This document shows, piece after piece, positions 51,786-59,954 of a stretch of 64,000 bases of DNA. Made by a program: the position numbers and the translations under genes. Under the pieces are notes generated by a model. The model saw only the letters and a program-made list of their open reading frames with translations. It had not been told where the DNA came from and did not search any database. The stretch is taken from assembly GCA_900551115.1 (NCBI GenBank), contig URUY01000001.1, forward strand, positions 205,304 to 269,303. Direction: 5' to 3'. Source of the DNA: an uncultured Lachnospiraceae bacterium (GTDB taxonomy: Bacteria > Bacillota > Clostridia > Lachnospirales > Lachnospiraceae). Positions within the stretch are counted from its first letter, which is position 1, and the number at the start of each line of letters is the position of its first letter.

Positions 51786-52655
51786 CTAAAACATGTTGGT
51801 AAAGATAGGAACTACTATCATTACCAAAATACCCGCAAACATAATAAATATAGGTATCATGAGCCGGTTTGCCGCTTTTTCTCCCTGCCTTCTCACCTGC
51901 TGTTTTTTTTCTGTCCACAATATGGCACTCTGCTCCTGCAATACATTTACAAGCTCCCTGTTACCTTTTTCTATCCCCTGTATCATAATGGATGAAAACT
52001 TCTTGATGGGCGGAACCACACAGCGGATACCAAATCTGTACAGGGCTATGCCTTCCGATATGCCGTTATCCATCTCCTCTACTACCTTCTGCATTTCCTC
52101 ATAAAGACAGCCTTCTCCCGAAAAAGCTACTTCCCGCCATGCCTCTTTCAAAATAAGCCCCGCATTGGTAAGCAGCGCCAGATTCGATACCACTTCCGAA
52201 AAATCTCCCATCATCTCCTCCGAACGCTTCTCTATCTTCTTCTCCGGCAGATTTCCGAAGTAATATACCGCCAGTCCGGCAAACATCAAAAAAATGAATA
52301 CAATCCCCAATTCTCCTGATAAGCCGTACAGTGCAAAGCCTAAGACTGCTATCGTGAAGCCAATGGAAATCTGCTGGGCATATACGACCCGCAGATAATA
52401 CTCTACATATTTTTCCGGGTATAATATCCCCAGAATCGGTCTCATTTTTCTGTCATGCTCAGATTTGTACTGATAATGTACAAGCTCCGTAAAAGCATAT
52501 CCTACGCCGTAAATTTCTTTAAAAGGTGCCTTTTCTTCCTCCAGATTTTCAAACATTGCTTCATACTTTTTTCCTTTCAGGTACAAAAACAACCAAATGC
52601 CCAGCAAAATCCAGCCTGCTGCCAATAATATTCCGTTTATCATTGAAAAAAACAT
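51786..52655 (-). CDS. tadC: TadC-like membrane platform protein
   Basis: A 289-residue type II secretion F-domain protein. An N-terminal helix (INGILLAAGWILLGIWLFLY) and a middle pair (GFTIAVLGFALYGLSGELGI, VFIFLMFAGLAVYYFGNLP) precede the cytoplasmic domain with LALLTNAGLILKEAWREVAF, then a C-terminal helix (LMIPIFIMFAGILVMIVVPI). It acts with TadB as the inner-membrane platform on which the TadA ATPase works. It lies after tadB by 11 bases. AGAGG is eight bases before the ATG. Confidence 0.88.
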   Translation of the reverse strand: MFFSMINGILLAAGWILLGIWLFLYLKGKKYEAMFENLEEEKAPFKEIYGVGYAFTELVHYQYKSEHDRKMRPILGILYPEKYVEYYLRVVYAQQISIGFTIAVLGFALYGLSGELGIVFIFLMFAGLAVYYFGNLPEKKIEKRSEEMMGDFSEVVSNLALLTNAGLILKEAWREVAFSGEGCLYEEMQKVVEEMDNGISEGIALYRFGIRCVVPPIKKFSSIMIQGIEKGNRELVNVLQEQSAILWTEKKQQVRRQGEKAANRLMIPIFIMFAGILVMIVVPIFTNMF

Positions 52656-52666
52656 ACCGCTTACCT

Positions 52667-53521
52667 CTATATTTTTATTTCCATGACGGCTCTTCCTATG
52701 TAAAAAGCAGCTACAAACATTCCCAGTGCTATTACAGTAGAAATGATACCTGTCAGAGATGTAAAATTTTCTGCAAAATCAGGACTCATCATCTTAATCA
52801 TGCCAATCAGCAGAATCGGCATAGCCATCATCGTGTTCAACTCAGATTTTCCGGAAGTAATAACCGTTTCTATTTCCTCGGCAATCTCCATTTTCCCTTT
52901 CATGATTTCATTGGTATTACAGATGATATCTTTGATATTACCGCCTTTGCGGTAGCTGATTTTAAATATATTTGCAAACATAAGGATTTCTTTTACGCCG
53001 CTTCTTTTTCCAAAGTCATATAATAAATCTTCAATAGCCTGGTTGTTCCGCAAGCCGGAAACAATCACTGCAAGTTCCTGCAAAATAAAGGCATCTGCAT
53101 CATACTGGACCTCTAAATCCACCTGTACGGCCATAAAGGCATCTGTGACATTTTTCCCCGCTCCCAGTGAAGTAGTAAGGCACTCTAACATATCCCGAAA
53201 CTGCTGTCTCAACATTTTATTTCTCTTCTTCAATATTTGCTGTATCCGGATAGGGATAAATTTACAGCCCGTAAACATGCCCACTCCTGTGGAAATGCCG
53301 AGGTTAAGGACATGCGTCACCATAGTCGGTTTCCCGAACCCGTCTTTGCCTATACCGCCGAAAAACAGATACCCCAGCATGGCCCCCACTATGAATGCAG
53401 CAATAAAGCAAATGATTTTTTCTGTTTTTCCCATGTAATAGACCTTATAATTCAAGACCTGTATATTTGTCAGGGAGGTGTAATACTGCGGTTCTTTCTC
53501 CTTTTTCTCTCTTTTTGCCAT
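52667..53521 (-). CDS. tadB: TadB-like membrane platform protein
   Basis: A 284-residue type II secretion F-domain protein, partner of TadC. Two N-terminal helices (KIICFIAAFIVGAMLGYLFF, VTHVLNLGISTGVGMFTGC) precede the cytoplasmic domain (FRDMLECLTTSLGAGKNVTD, EILMFANIFKISYRKGGNIK) and a final pair (NTMMAMPILLIGMIKMMSP, GIISTVIALGMFVAAFYIG). Two ATGs in tandem follow AGGAG, and I take the second. It sits six to ten bases from tadA. Confidence 0.88.
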   Translation of the reverse strand: MAKREKKEKEPQYYTSLTNIQVLNYKVYYMGKTEKIICFIAAFIVGAMLGYLFFGGIGKDGFGKPTMVTHVLNLGISTGVGMFTGCKFIPIRIQQILKKRNKMLRQQFRDMLECLTTSLGAGKNVTDAFMAVQVDLEVQYDADAFILQELAVIVSGLRNNQAIEDLLYDFGKRSGVKEILMFANIFKISYRKGGNIKDIICNTNEIMKGKMEIAEEIETVITSGKSELNTMMAMPILLIGMIKMMSPDFAENFTSLTGIISTVIALGMFVAAFYIGRAVMEIKI

Positions 53522-53530
53522 CATTTTCTC

Positions 53531-54769
53531 CTAAAATCTTTCCGTAATACCTGCAAGCACCAGCTTCAAATCATTCTTTAACGGATTTTCTGTACGGTTG
53601 AGTCCGCCCGAAACCTTATACAGGGTACTGTTTTCATCCTCCTCAAACCGGTACAGCGGATTCAATTCAATTTTCCCGTTCCGATACCCGGTAACTTCCG
53701 TAATTTCCATGGTTTTCCGGGAATGGTCACGCAGTCTCGACAGATGTATGATAATATCCACTGCGGAAGCTATCTGCTGCCTGATTGCTTCAAGCGGCAA
53801 TCCGTCCGCTCCCTGCAGAACCATTGTCTCCAGACGGCTTAACATATCTGCTGTAGAATTGGCATGTCCGGTGGAAAGAGAACCATCATGCCCGGTATTC
53901 ATTGCCTGAAGCATATCGAGTGCCTCTCCGCCACGCACCTCGCCTACGATAATGCGCTCCGGACGCATACGCAGGGAACTTTTTATCAAATCCCTTATGG
54001 TAATTGCACCTGCCCCCGTTACATTGGCATTTCTTGTTTCCAGGCTGACCAGATTATCCACTCCTGCAATCTGCAGCTCTGCCGAGTCCTCTATCGTAAT
54101 CACACGTTCATCCCTTGGAATATAATTGGATAACGCATTCAAAAAAGTGGTTTTCCCTGAGCCTGTTCCGCCGCACACAAAAATATTATATTTTGCACGT
54201 ATCAACAGCTCCAGCACATGTGCAATATCTGCAGTAATAGAGCCGTATTTGATAAGCTGTTCTATGGTCATCGGTGTTTTTGAAAATTTACGGATAGTAA
54301 CAGTTGCACCTTTTAACGCAACAGGCGGCAGCACTACATTGACACGGGAACCGTCCGGCAGTCTGGTATCCACAATAGGATTGGCCTGATTGACCTCCCT
54401 GCCTGCCAATGCTACAATTTTCTGAATCACATCCTCCAGCCTTCTCTCACTCTCAAAGGTCTGCACGGATTTTTCCAGTTTACCCTTTTTTTCAATGAAA
54501 ATTTCCTCAGGACCGTTAATCATAACCTCCGTAATATCATCATCCGCCATGATACCGTCCAAAATACCAAAGCCTCTGATAGCGCTGTATATCTGACGTA
54601 CAATACCCGCTTTTTCCTCTAACGGCATATAAATATCCCGTAATTTTTCCGTTACCAAAGCTTCTATATCCTCTTCCAGCTTTTCATCGCTCAAAACATT
54701 TAAGTTAAAATTGTCATATATGTAGTTTTTTGTCTGTTCCACAAACTCCTGTACTTTTTCCTCTGTCAT
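53531..54769 (-). CDS. tadA: TadA/CpaF secretion ATPase
   Basis: Cytoplasmic hexameric ATPase that powers Flp pilus assembly. The 412-residue protein has Walker A NIFVCGGTGSGKTTFLNALS, an Asp box (ITIEDSAELQI), Walker B-like RPERIIVGEVRGGEALDMLQ and the His box MNTGHDGSLSTGHANSTADM. The N-terminal domain (VREIY-like IVRQIYSAIRGFGILDGIMA, EVMINGPEEIFIEKKGKLEK) is typical of CpaF. It is the centre of the Tad operon. Confidence 0.95.
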   Translation of the reverse strand: MTEEKVQEFVEQTKNYIYDNFNLNVLSDEKLEEDIEALVTEKLRDIYMPLEEKAGIVRQIYSAIRGFGILDGIMADDDITEVMINGPEEIFIEKKGKLEKSVQTFESERRLEDVIQKIVALAGREVNQANPIVDTRLPDGSRVNVVLPPVALKGATVTIRKFSKTPMTIEQLIKYGSITADIAHVLELLIRAKYNIFVCGGTGSGKTTFLNALSNYIPRDERVITIEDSAELQIAGVDNLVSLETRNANVTGAGAITIRDLIKSSLRMRPERIIVGEVRGGEALDMLQAMNTGHDGSLSTGHANSTADMLSRLETMVLQGADGLPLEAIRQQIASAVDIIIHLSRLRDHSRKTMEITEVTGYRNGKIELNPLYRFEEDENSTLYKVSGGLNRTENPLKNDLKLVLAGITERF

Positions 54770-54787
54770 ATCTGCACCATCCCCTGT

Positions 54788-56104
54788 CTACCAGTTATCT
54801 TTGATTAACCGCAAGGCTACCCATTCTTCTCCCCGTCTGACAAAGGCACAGCCTTTTGCCGTAAACGGCGCCGCCGCTGCAAATACCGGTTCAATGGCAG
54901 TTTCACCAAGGACATTGATATATCCCCACTTTTCCTCCACACAGACTGCTGCATAACCGTTTGCAAAGGAATCTGCCGCCTCATAGGAACAGGGAATTAC
55001 CATATTTCCCATGCTGTCAATAAACCCCCACCTGCCATCCGTTTTTACAGCAGCATAGGCGGCTTCATAAAAGGGGACTGCAGCCTCATAAATATCCTCT
55101 CCCACCGGCAGAAAGTTTTCATCTATCATGCGGATTCCTTCCTCCGTCTCCACAAAAGCCCTGCCGTTTCTGAAAGCAATACCCTTTTTATCCAGCATGA
55201 CATTCATATAGGTGTTTTGTGTCAGTATATTTCCTGCCGTATCAATAAACGTCCATCCGTCTTTTGTAAGGACAGCAGCCTTTCCCAAATTAAAGGAGGC
55301 AGCCTGCATGAAAGGCCCCAATACCGTTTCCCCTGCTTCATTGCAGTAATAATATTCTTCCTCAACCATAACAGGATACAGTCCTTCATTTAGAATCCCT
55401 TCAATTTGTGGTTTCAGCGTATTATCCACAGGCAGCTTTTTTTCATCGTTGGTATTGATGAAATACAGTTCGTCCTCCGCATCCCTCACATAAGCCAGTC
55501 CTCCTGCAAACACACCGGCTTCCCTGTATTTACACCGTATTTTTAAGGTAGCTTTTTCCCCTACATATCCCCACTTTCCGTCCCTGCATACTGCACAGTA
55601 TCCGCCTGCAAACACACCGATATCCTCATAAACGTAATAGTCGAATTCATATTTATATTCTATCTGTGCCATCATTTCCTGCATTTCTTCTGTTACAGCC
55701 TCTTTCTTTTTGGCAACATCATAAATCTCAAAGCAGGACGCATACCGTTCCTGTTCCAGATAGACACTTATCAGATATTCGTAACCCTCACCGGCATCCG
55801 GATAGTCAGCCACCATCTGTTCGCCCCAGCTTATACGCTGTTTATAGCTTCCAAGGTCTTCTATCATGGCACCGGTTTCTTCATAAAGTGCCAATGAAGG
55901 ATACATGGCAATCGCCTTTTCATAGTTTTGAAACGCATCCACCAGAATACCCTGTCCTGTCATTTCCCTTGCAGTTTCCAGATATCCGTTATATTCCTGT
56001 TCTTTTTCCTTTGCGTCAGAAATCATCTTATAGGTTGCTAAAAACATGAAAAAAATTAAGATTACCGGTACAAGCTTTCCATAATTTTTCATTTTCACAG
56101 TCAT
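54788..56104 (-). CDS. TPR and WG-repeat membrane protein of the Tad locus
   Basis: About 438 residues. One N-terminal helix (YGKLVPVILIFFMFLATYKM) is followed by TPR-like helices to ~residue 150 (GQGILVDAFQNYEKAIAMYP), then about six WG repeats to the end (CRDGKWGYVGEKATLKIRCK, KTDGRWGFIDSMGNMVIPCS, CVEEKWGYINVLGETAIEPV). WG repeats form propeller-like surfaces with unknown ligands. The TPR part could replace TadD, the TPR lipoprotein of Gram-negative Tad systems. The start is uncertain between 56104 and 56092. It is inserted between the peptidase and tadA genes. Confidence 0.8.
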   Translation of the reverse strand: MTVKMKNYGKLVPVILIFFMFLATYKMISDAKEKEQEYNGYLETAREMTGQGILVDAFQNYEKAIAMYPSLALYEETGAMIEDLGSYKQRISWGEQMVADYPDAGEGYEYLISVYLEQERYASCFEIYDVAKKKEAVTEEMQEMMAQIEYKYEFDYYVYEDIGVFAGGYCAVCRDGKWGYVGEKATLKIRCKYREAGVFAGGLAYVRDAEDELYFINTNDEKKLPVDNTLKPQIEGILNEGLYPVMVEEEYYYCNEAGETVLGPFMQAASFNLGKAAVLTKDGWTFIDTAGNILTQNTYMNVMLDKKGIAFRNGRAFVETEEGIRMIDENFLPVGEDIYEAAVPFYEAAYAAVKTDGRWGFIDSMGNMVIPCSYEAADSFANGYAAVCVEEKWGYINVLGETAIEPVFAAAAPFTAKGCAFVRRGEEWVALRLIKDNW

Positions 56105-56116
56105 CACCTTCTTCTA

Positions 56117-56788
56117 TCAGATTCCGCATAAAAACAAAGCTGCATAAAGCCCCGGCATAATGCACGGTGCAAACGGAATGACATCCTTACGTCCCTTTTT
56201 CCCTGTCAGCAAAAGCAGGATTGCCGTAAAAAAAGCAATTATCATAGACAGAAATAACGTATTTATGACGCCGTATATTCCCTGACAGGCCGCCACTACC
56301 AGTATCAGTTTTAAGTCTCCCATCCCTATGCTGTTTTTTGCAACCAGCATACAGACCCCAATCAATAAAAAGAAAATCCCCGCTCCTATGATTTCCTGCA
56401 GCACGGTAATGCCCAATGTATCACGATACCCGATTACTTCCGCTATCAGGCATATTGTCCGCCAAGCCAGTATCGCCAGTATAAAGGTATTGGGAATCCT
56501 GTTCGTTTTTAAATCAACCGGCATAATACCGCAAACCAACACAGCCAGTCCCACTCTTTTCATGATATAAACCTCCGGCTGTTTATAAAAAAAGACAAGA
56601 AAACATACCAGTACCAGATTTAAGACTAAAGTGGCAAACAGATAACAGCCTCGTTTTGCGCTGATGGGTAAAAGCATTTTCCGAATGTTTACACCCTTCT
56701 CTTCCTCAGGATATAGCTCCTTCTGCATCAGGCAAAAGCTTATCAGACACAAAATACAGGTCATCACTCCCATTATCAGCATTCTCAT
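56117..56788 (-). CDS. Prepilin peptidase, A24 family (TadV/CpaA type)
   Basis: Integral membrane aspartic protease of 223 residues with about six helices. It cleaves the leader peptides of Flp and TadE. The two catalytic aspartates are in CGIMPVDLKTNRIPNTFI and NSIGMGDLKLILVVAAC (GxGD). It lacks the N-terminal methylase domain, as is usual for the Tad type. It lies nine bases after the FHA gene. Confidence 0.92.
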   Translation of the reverse strand: MRMLIMGVMTCILCLISFCLMQKELYPEEEKGVNIRKMLLPISAKRGCYLFATLVLNLVLVCFLVFFYKQPEVYIMKRVGLAVLVCGIMPVDLKTNRIPNTFILAILAWRTICLIAEVIGYRDTLGITVLQEIIGAGIFFLLIGVCMLVAKNSIGMGDLKLILVVAACQGIYGVINTLFLSMIIAFFTAILLLLTGKKGRKDVIPFAPCIMPGLYAALFLCGI

Positions 56789-56797
56789 CCTGCCACC

Positions 56798-58174
56798 TCA
56801 CTCATTCTGCATTTTATAGACAAATTCTTCATTAGCCAGCATAATCAGGTCACCCTCCCGTAAAAGCTGCGGGGACTGTGCCTGCACCTGCACACCGTTC
56901 ACAAAAGAATGATTCAGGGAATTGTTGTCCTGCAGATAATATCCGTCGTCTCTTTTTATGAGGTCTGCATGGCTTCTGCTGACTGCTGCATTATCCAAAA
57001 TGCAGTAATCCGCATACTGGCGTTCCTTTCCCAGCCTGAAACATTCCTTGTTCAGCAAAACCTTTTCTCCTGTTTTTTTGCGCTCCAGGATATACCTTCT
57101 TTTTTGTTCCGGTTTCTGTTGTACCTCCATACCAAGTACCGTGGTTTCTCCGATAGCAGGTGCCTGCAGAACCGTAGTTTCTCCAAAATTGGGCTGCATG
57201 GGAGACGATGGCTGCATAGCCTGTGGTGCCTGTATGACTGTCTTGGGCGTCTGCATGACTGTCTGGGGCGTCTGCGGTGCCTGCACGCCTGCCTGCGGTA
57301 TCTGAATAGCTGCCTGTGGTGCCTGTGTCTGCTCCATTCCCGGTATCGCAATACCGCCCGGCACTGCTGTTTTTGTTTTACTCTTTTTTTCAAACAGACT
57401 TTTCTTTTCTTTCTTATGCTTCTTTTCTTTTTGAGGCTTTGCTGATGACGCAGGCTGTACTGATGACGCGGGCTGTACTGATATCTGCGCAAGCGGCTGC
57501 TGTATGGCAGGCTGTGGCTGTTCGGAGGGTTGTAGCGGCATAACCGCCTGCCGCTGTACAGGCGGCTGTGCCGACACTGCTATGTTTTTTTCGGCAGCCG
57601 TTTTATCCGCCCCCCTGTCTGTTGAAAAAAGATAGGTTTCTATTTCCTTTTTTAACTCCGTTACATCAGATCCCTTATTGGTATTCAGGTAATTAATCAG
57701 GGAAACAACATAGTCACAATTCTCACTGCGGTCAAATTCCGTTGAAAACAGAATTTCTTTTAAAAATCCGTTTAAATCAACCTGCTTTGCTGCTCCCAAA
57801 ACCGGGTAGTACAGAATTTCCGTATCCAATGTACTCACATTTACATAAATATCCTCTACATTCAGCAGAAGCTGCCCCGGCTCCAACAGATATTCCTCCA
57901 TCTGCATCACAATTCCCAGGATATGTCTGATTACCTTTAAAAAGCGTTCCCTGCCGATACCGCCTGCCAAAAGCTGCTGCAGGGTTATCTTAGAAGATAT
58001 ATTAAATTTCAAGCTGCAGATATTGTCCCTGTGAAGCACCTGCATGGGAAGAAGCCCCTGTATCTGGTTATTCTGCATCATCCCTACGGCTACTGTGTCC
58101 AATACATCCTCTTTTCCGCATTCATATATTCTGTATGTATTCAATCCCTGTGTTTCAACTGTATATTCCGCCAT
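56798..58174 (-). CDS. FHA-domain protein of the Tad locus
   Basis: A 458-residue protein without signal or helix. Residues ~1-180 form an N-terminal domain like the DUF6382 region often paired with FHA. Residues ~195-360 are a long Gln/Pro/Ala-rich linker with Lys clusters. Residues ~370-455 are an FHA domain: CFRLGKERQYADYCILDNAA, VSRSHADLIKRDDGYYLQDN, LNHSFVNGVQVQ. The Ser-Arg-x-His and Asn residues that bind phospho-threonine peptides are kept. In secretion systems FHA proteins read kinase signals to gate assembly. A PP2C phosphatase lies downstream of the operon. Confidence 0.87.
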   Translation of the reverse strand: MAEYTVETQGLNTYRIYECGKEDVLDTVAVGMMQNNQIQGLLPMQVLHRDNICSLKFNISSKITLQQLLAGGIGRERFLKVIRHILGIVMQMEEYLLEPGQLLLNVEDIYVNVSTLDTEILYYPVLGAAKQVDLNGFLKEILFSTEFDRSENCDYVVSLINYLNTNKGSDVTELKKEIETYLFSTDRGADKTAAEKNIAVSAQPPVQRQAVMPLQPSEQPQPAIQQPLAQISVQPASSVQPASSAKPQKEKKHKKEKKSLFEKKSKTKTAVPGGIAIPGMEQTQAPQAAIQIPQAGVQAPQTPQTVMQTPKTVIQAPQAMQPSSPMQPNFGETTVLQAPAIGETTVLGMEVQQKPEQKRRYILERKKTGEKVLLNKECFRLGKERQYADYCILDNAAVSRSHADLIKRDDGYYLQDNNSLNHSFVNGVQVQAQSPQLLREGDLIMLANEEFVYKMQNE

Positions 58175-58201
58175 ATCGTCAGCGTCCCTTTCCTTTTGTT
58201 T

Positions 58202-59266
58202 TTACAGATATTTTGTAAATATCTGTTTCATCAAAATCTGATTCACAACTTCTCTTTCCGTAATTCCTTCAAATTTTTGTATACCGCCCAGCACAGGTAT
58301 CTGCTTATTTTCATATAATTCTCCTGTTCTGCTGCTGAATTTGTTATAAATAAGATTTAACCGCGCCATCAGGTTGCCTTCCCTCTGACTGTCCGTTATC
58401 TTAACTGCCTCTACGAATTGTTTTAGCTTGCTTATCCCTGTTTTTGACCCGTCACATACCGTAATAATCGTATCTGCACCTTCTGCAATATATAAATGAC
58501 CTTCTGTAAAGCGCATGTTCATATCCACTACTACATATTCATAATCTCCAAGCATACAGATTTCCCGAACCAGATTCTGCATATCCTCTTTATTCAGTTC
58601 TTCCATGTCCAAAATGCTTCTGCACTGCCTGAAATAGTACACACCGCTCGTATCACGCTGTACTATGCTTTCCGCCCGAAGCGCAATATTGGCTTTTTTA
58701 CTTTTCAGCAGATAAATAATGTCGCTAAACCCCTGCTGTCCCTCACTGTCAAAGAAAATATCCTGGGCGCCGTTTTGTTCCAGACTGATATACAGAACCT
58801 TTTTCCCCTGTCCGGCTAAAAACCGCGACAGACTGACCGCTATGGTACTGTTTCCGGCTCCTCCCCCCGGGGAAGTAACAAGATACAGCCGGCACTCTTT
58901 ATCATTGATATTCTTTTTGGAAAACTTCTTGTCTGTCTTTGAAGAGTATATATTCAGAATCTGGCGATACAAAATTTCAGGCTTCTGATACTTACCGACT
59001 GCTGCTGCATCTCCCAGCTTCTCGATATCATTTTGCTCAACCAGATATAACAGTTCTATGTGTTCCGGCAAATGCTCCAGATAAAGAGCAAACTGTTCGG
59101 ATGCCAGTAATACATCAAAATGTATGGTTTCTACTGCTTCAGCTAATTTTTCATACTGCGAATAGATGTATACCTCCAGCTTGTCCGTATAATATTTTCC
59201 AAAACAGGTTATCAGTCTTTCCGAATATAAATTATCAGTTTCCAATATGGCAATCCGTATTTTCAT
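58202..59266 (-). CDS. tadZ: TadZ/CpaE-like ATPase
   Basis: A 354-residue protein. The N-terminal ~110 residues look like the receiver-like domain of TadZ (RIAILETDNLYSERLITCFG). From ~residue 128 a MinD/ParA-like domain follows: YLVTSPGGGAGNSTIAVSLS, VLYISLEQNGAQDIFFDSEG, YVVVDMNMRFTEGHLYIAEG, and late RLNLIYNKFS. The deviant Walker A (KGGxGKT in MinD) here reads PGGGAGNST, lacking both lysines, which is in line with TadZ proteins being atypical. It would place the apparatus on the membrane. AAGGAG is six bases before the ATG; it overlaps the LytTR gene by 32 bases. Confidence 0.85.
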   Translation of the reverse strand: MKIRIAILETDNLYSERLITCFGKYYTDKLEVYIYSQYEKLAEAVETIHFDVLLASEQFALYLEHLPEHIELLYLVEQNDIEKLGDAAAVGKYQKPEILYRQILNIYSSKTDKKFSKKNINDKECRLYLVTSPGGGAGNSTIAVSLSRFLAGQGKKVLYISLEQNGAQDIFFDSEGQQGFSDIIYLLKSKKANIALRAESIVQRDTSGVYYFRQCRSILDMEELNKEDMQNLVREICMLGDYEYVVVDMNMRFTEGHLYIAEGADTIITVCDGSKTGISKLKQFVEAVKITDSQREGNLMARLNLIYNKFSSRTGELYENKQIPVLGGIQKFEGITEREVVNQILMKQIFTKYL

Positions 59267-59954
59267 ATAACACTCCTTCTTCCCTGCTGCCGTTTCCTTC
59301 TATCCTGTTGCACACAGCATTCCTTACACTTTTATAATACTTGCGGCTTACAGGCACACTTTCGCCGTTTTTCAATCCAACCTCTGTCCTTGCAAAGCTT
59401 TTTACATATTGCAGATTGACAGCAAAGCTGACATGACATCGTACAAATAGATTCTTCTGCATCCTGTTCAGTAAATCATCCAGCTTTTCCGATGTAGCCA
59501 ATTTACCTTCTTCTGTATACAAATAGGTTGTTCTCTGCCTTCTTTCCATGTAAATAATCTGGTTCTGATTCAAAAATACTTTCTGTCCCTTCAGATTGAG
59601 CTGCAGCAGATGGTCCGGCAGATACTTAGGTCCATTCTCCTGCTTTATCTCATTCGGCTCTACCCTGCTGTTTTTATTGTCCCAAACGCCGCATTTTTGG
59701 AAAAAGTACATTTGAAACCGCTCCTTATGACCCTCTTCTTCCAAAATCACATAGGCGCTGTCTACTTTTCTTTTCATCAATTCTTTAATTGCCTGTTCTG
59801 AAGATGAAATGTTTTCAAACCGGATATTTTCCAATATGCATTTTTGCGGAATCATCCTGCGGTATAATGCTTCAATTTCTTTACTGGTTCTGGGCGTTGA
59901 GCCTATATACCCTGCTACTGTACCTGCTGTTTTCCTGTCGTCCTTTGTATACAT
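59235..59954 (-). CDS. LytTR-family DNA-binding regulator
   Basis: A 239-residue protein. Residues ~1-105 are a small helical/mixed domain without the receiver aspartate pattern (GYIGSTPRTSKEIEALYRRM). Residues ~115-215 form a LytTR domain: LLQLNLKGQKVFLNQNQIIY, TTYLYTEEGKLATSEKLDDL, NLFVRCHVSFAVNLQYVKSF and SVPVSRKYYKSVRNAV. Such proteins bind direct repeats upstream of surface and virulence genes. The start at 59954 has GGGGG eight bases upstream. It overlaps the surface-protein gene (40 bases) and tadZ (32 bases), so it is made from the same mRNA and may autoregulate the operon. Confidence 0.87.
   Translation of the reverse strand: MYTKDDRKTAGTVAGYIGSTPRTSKEIEALYRRMIPQKCILENIRFENISSSEQAIKELMKRKVDSAYVILEEEGHKERFQMYFFQKCGVWDNKNSRVEPNEIKQENGPKYLPDHLLQLNLKGQKVFLNQNQIIYMERRQRTTYLYTEEGKLATSEKLDDLLNRMQKNLFVRCHVSFAVNLQYVKSFARTEVGLKNGESVPVSRKYYKSVRNAVCNRIEGNGSREEGVLYENTDCHIGN

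Noticed and set aside
57048..57543. Open frames across the FHA protein's linker
   Set aside because: Low-complexity Gln/Pro codons give open frames on all strands; the FHA frame is the one with domains and a start consistent with the operon.
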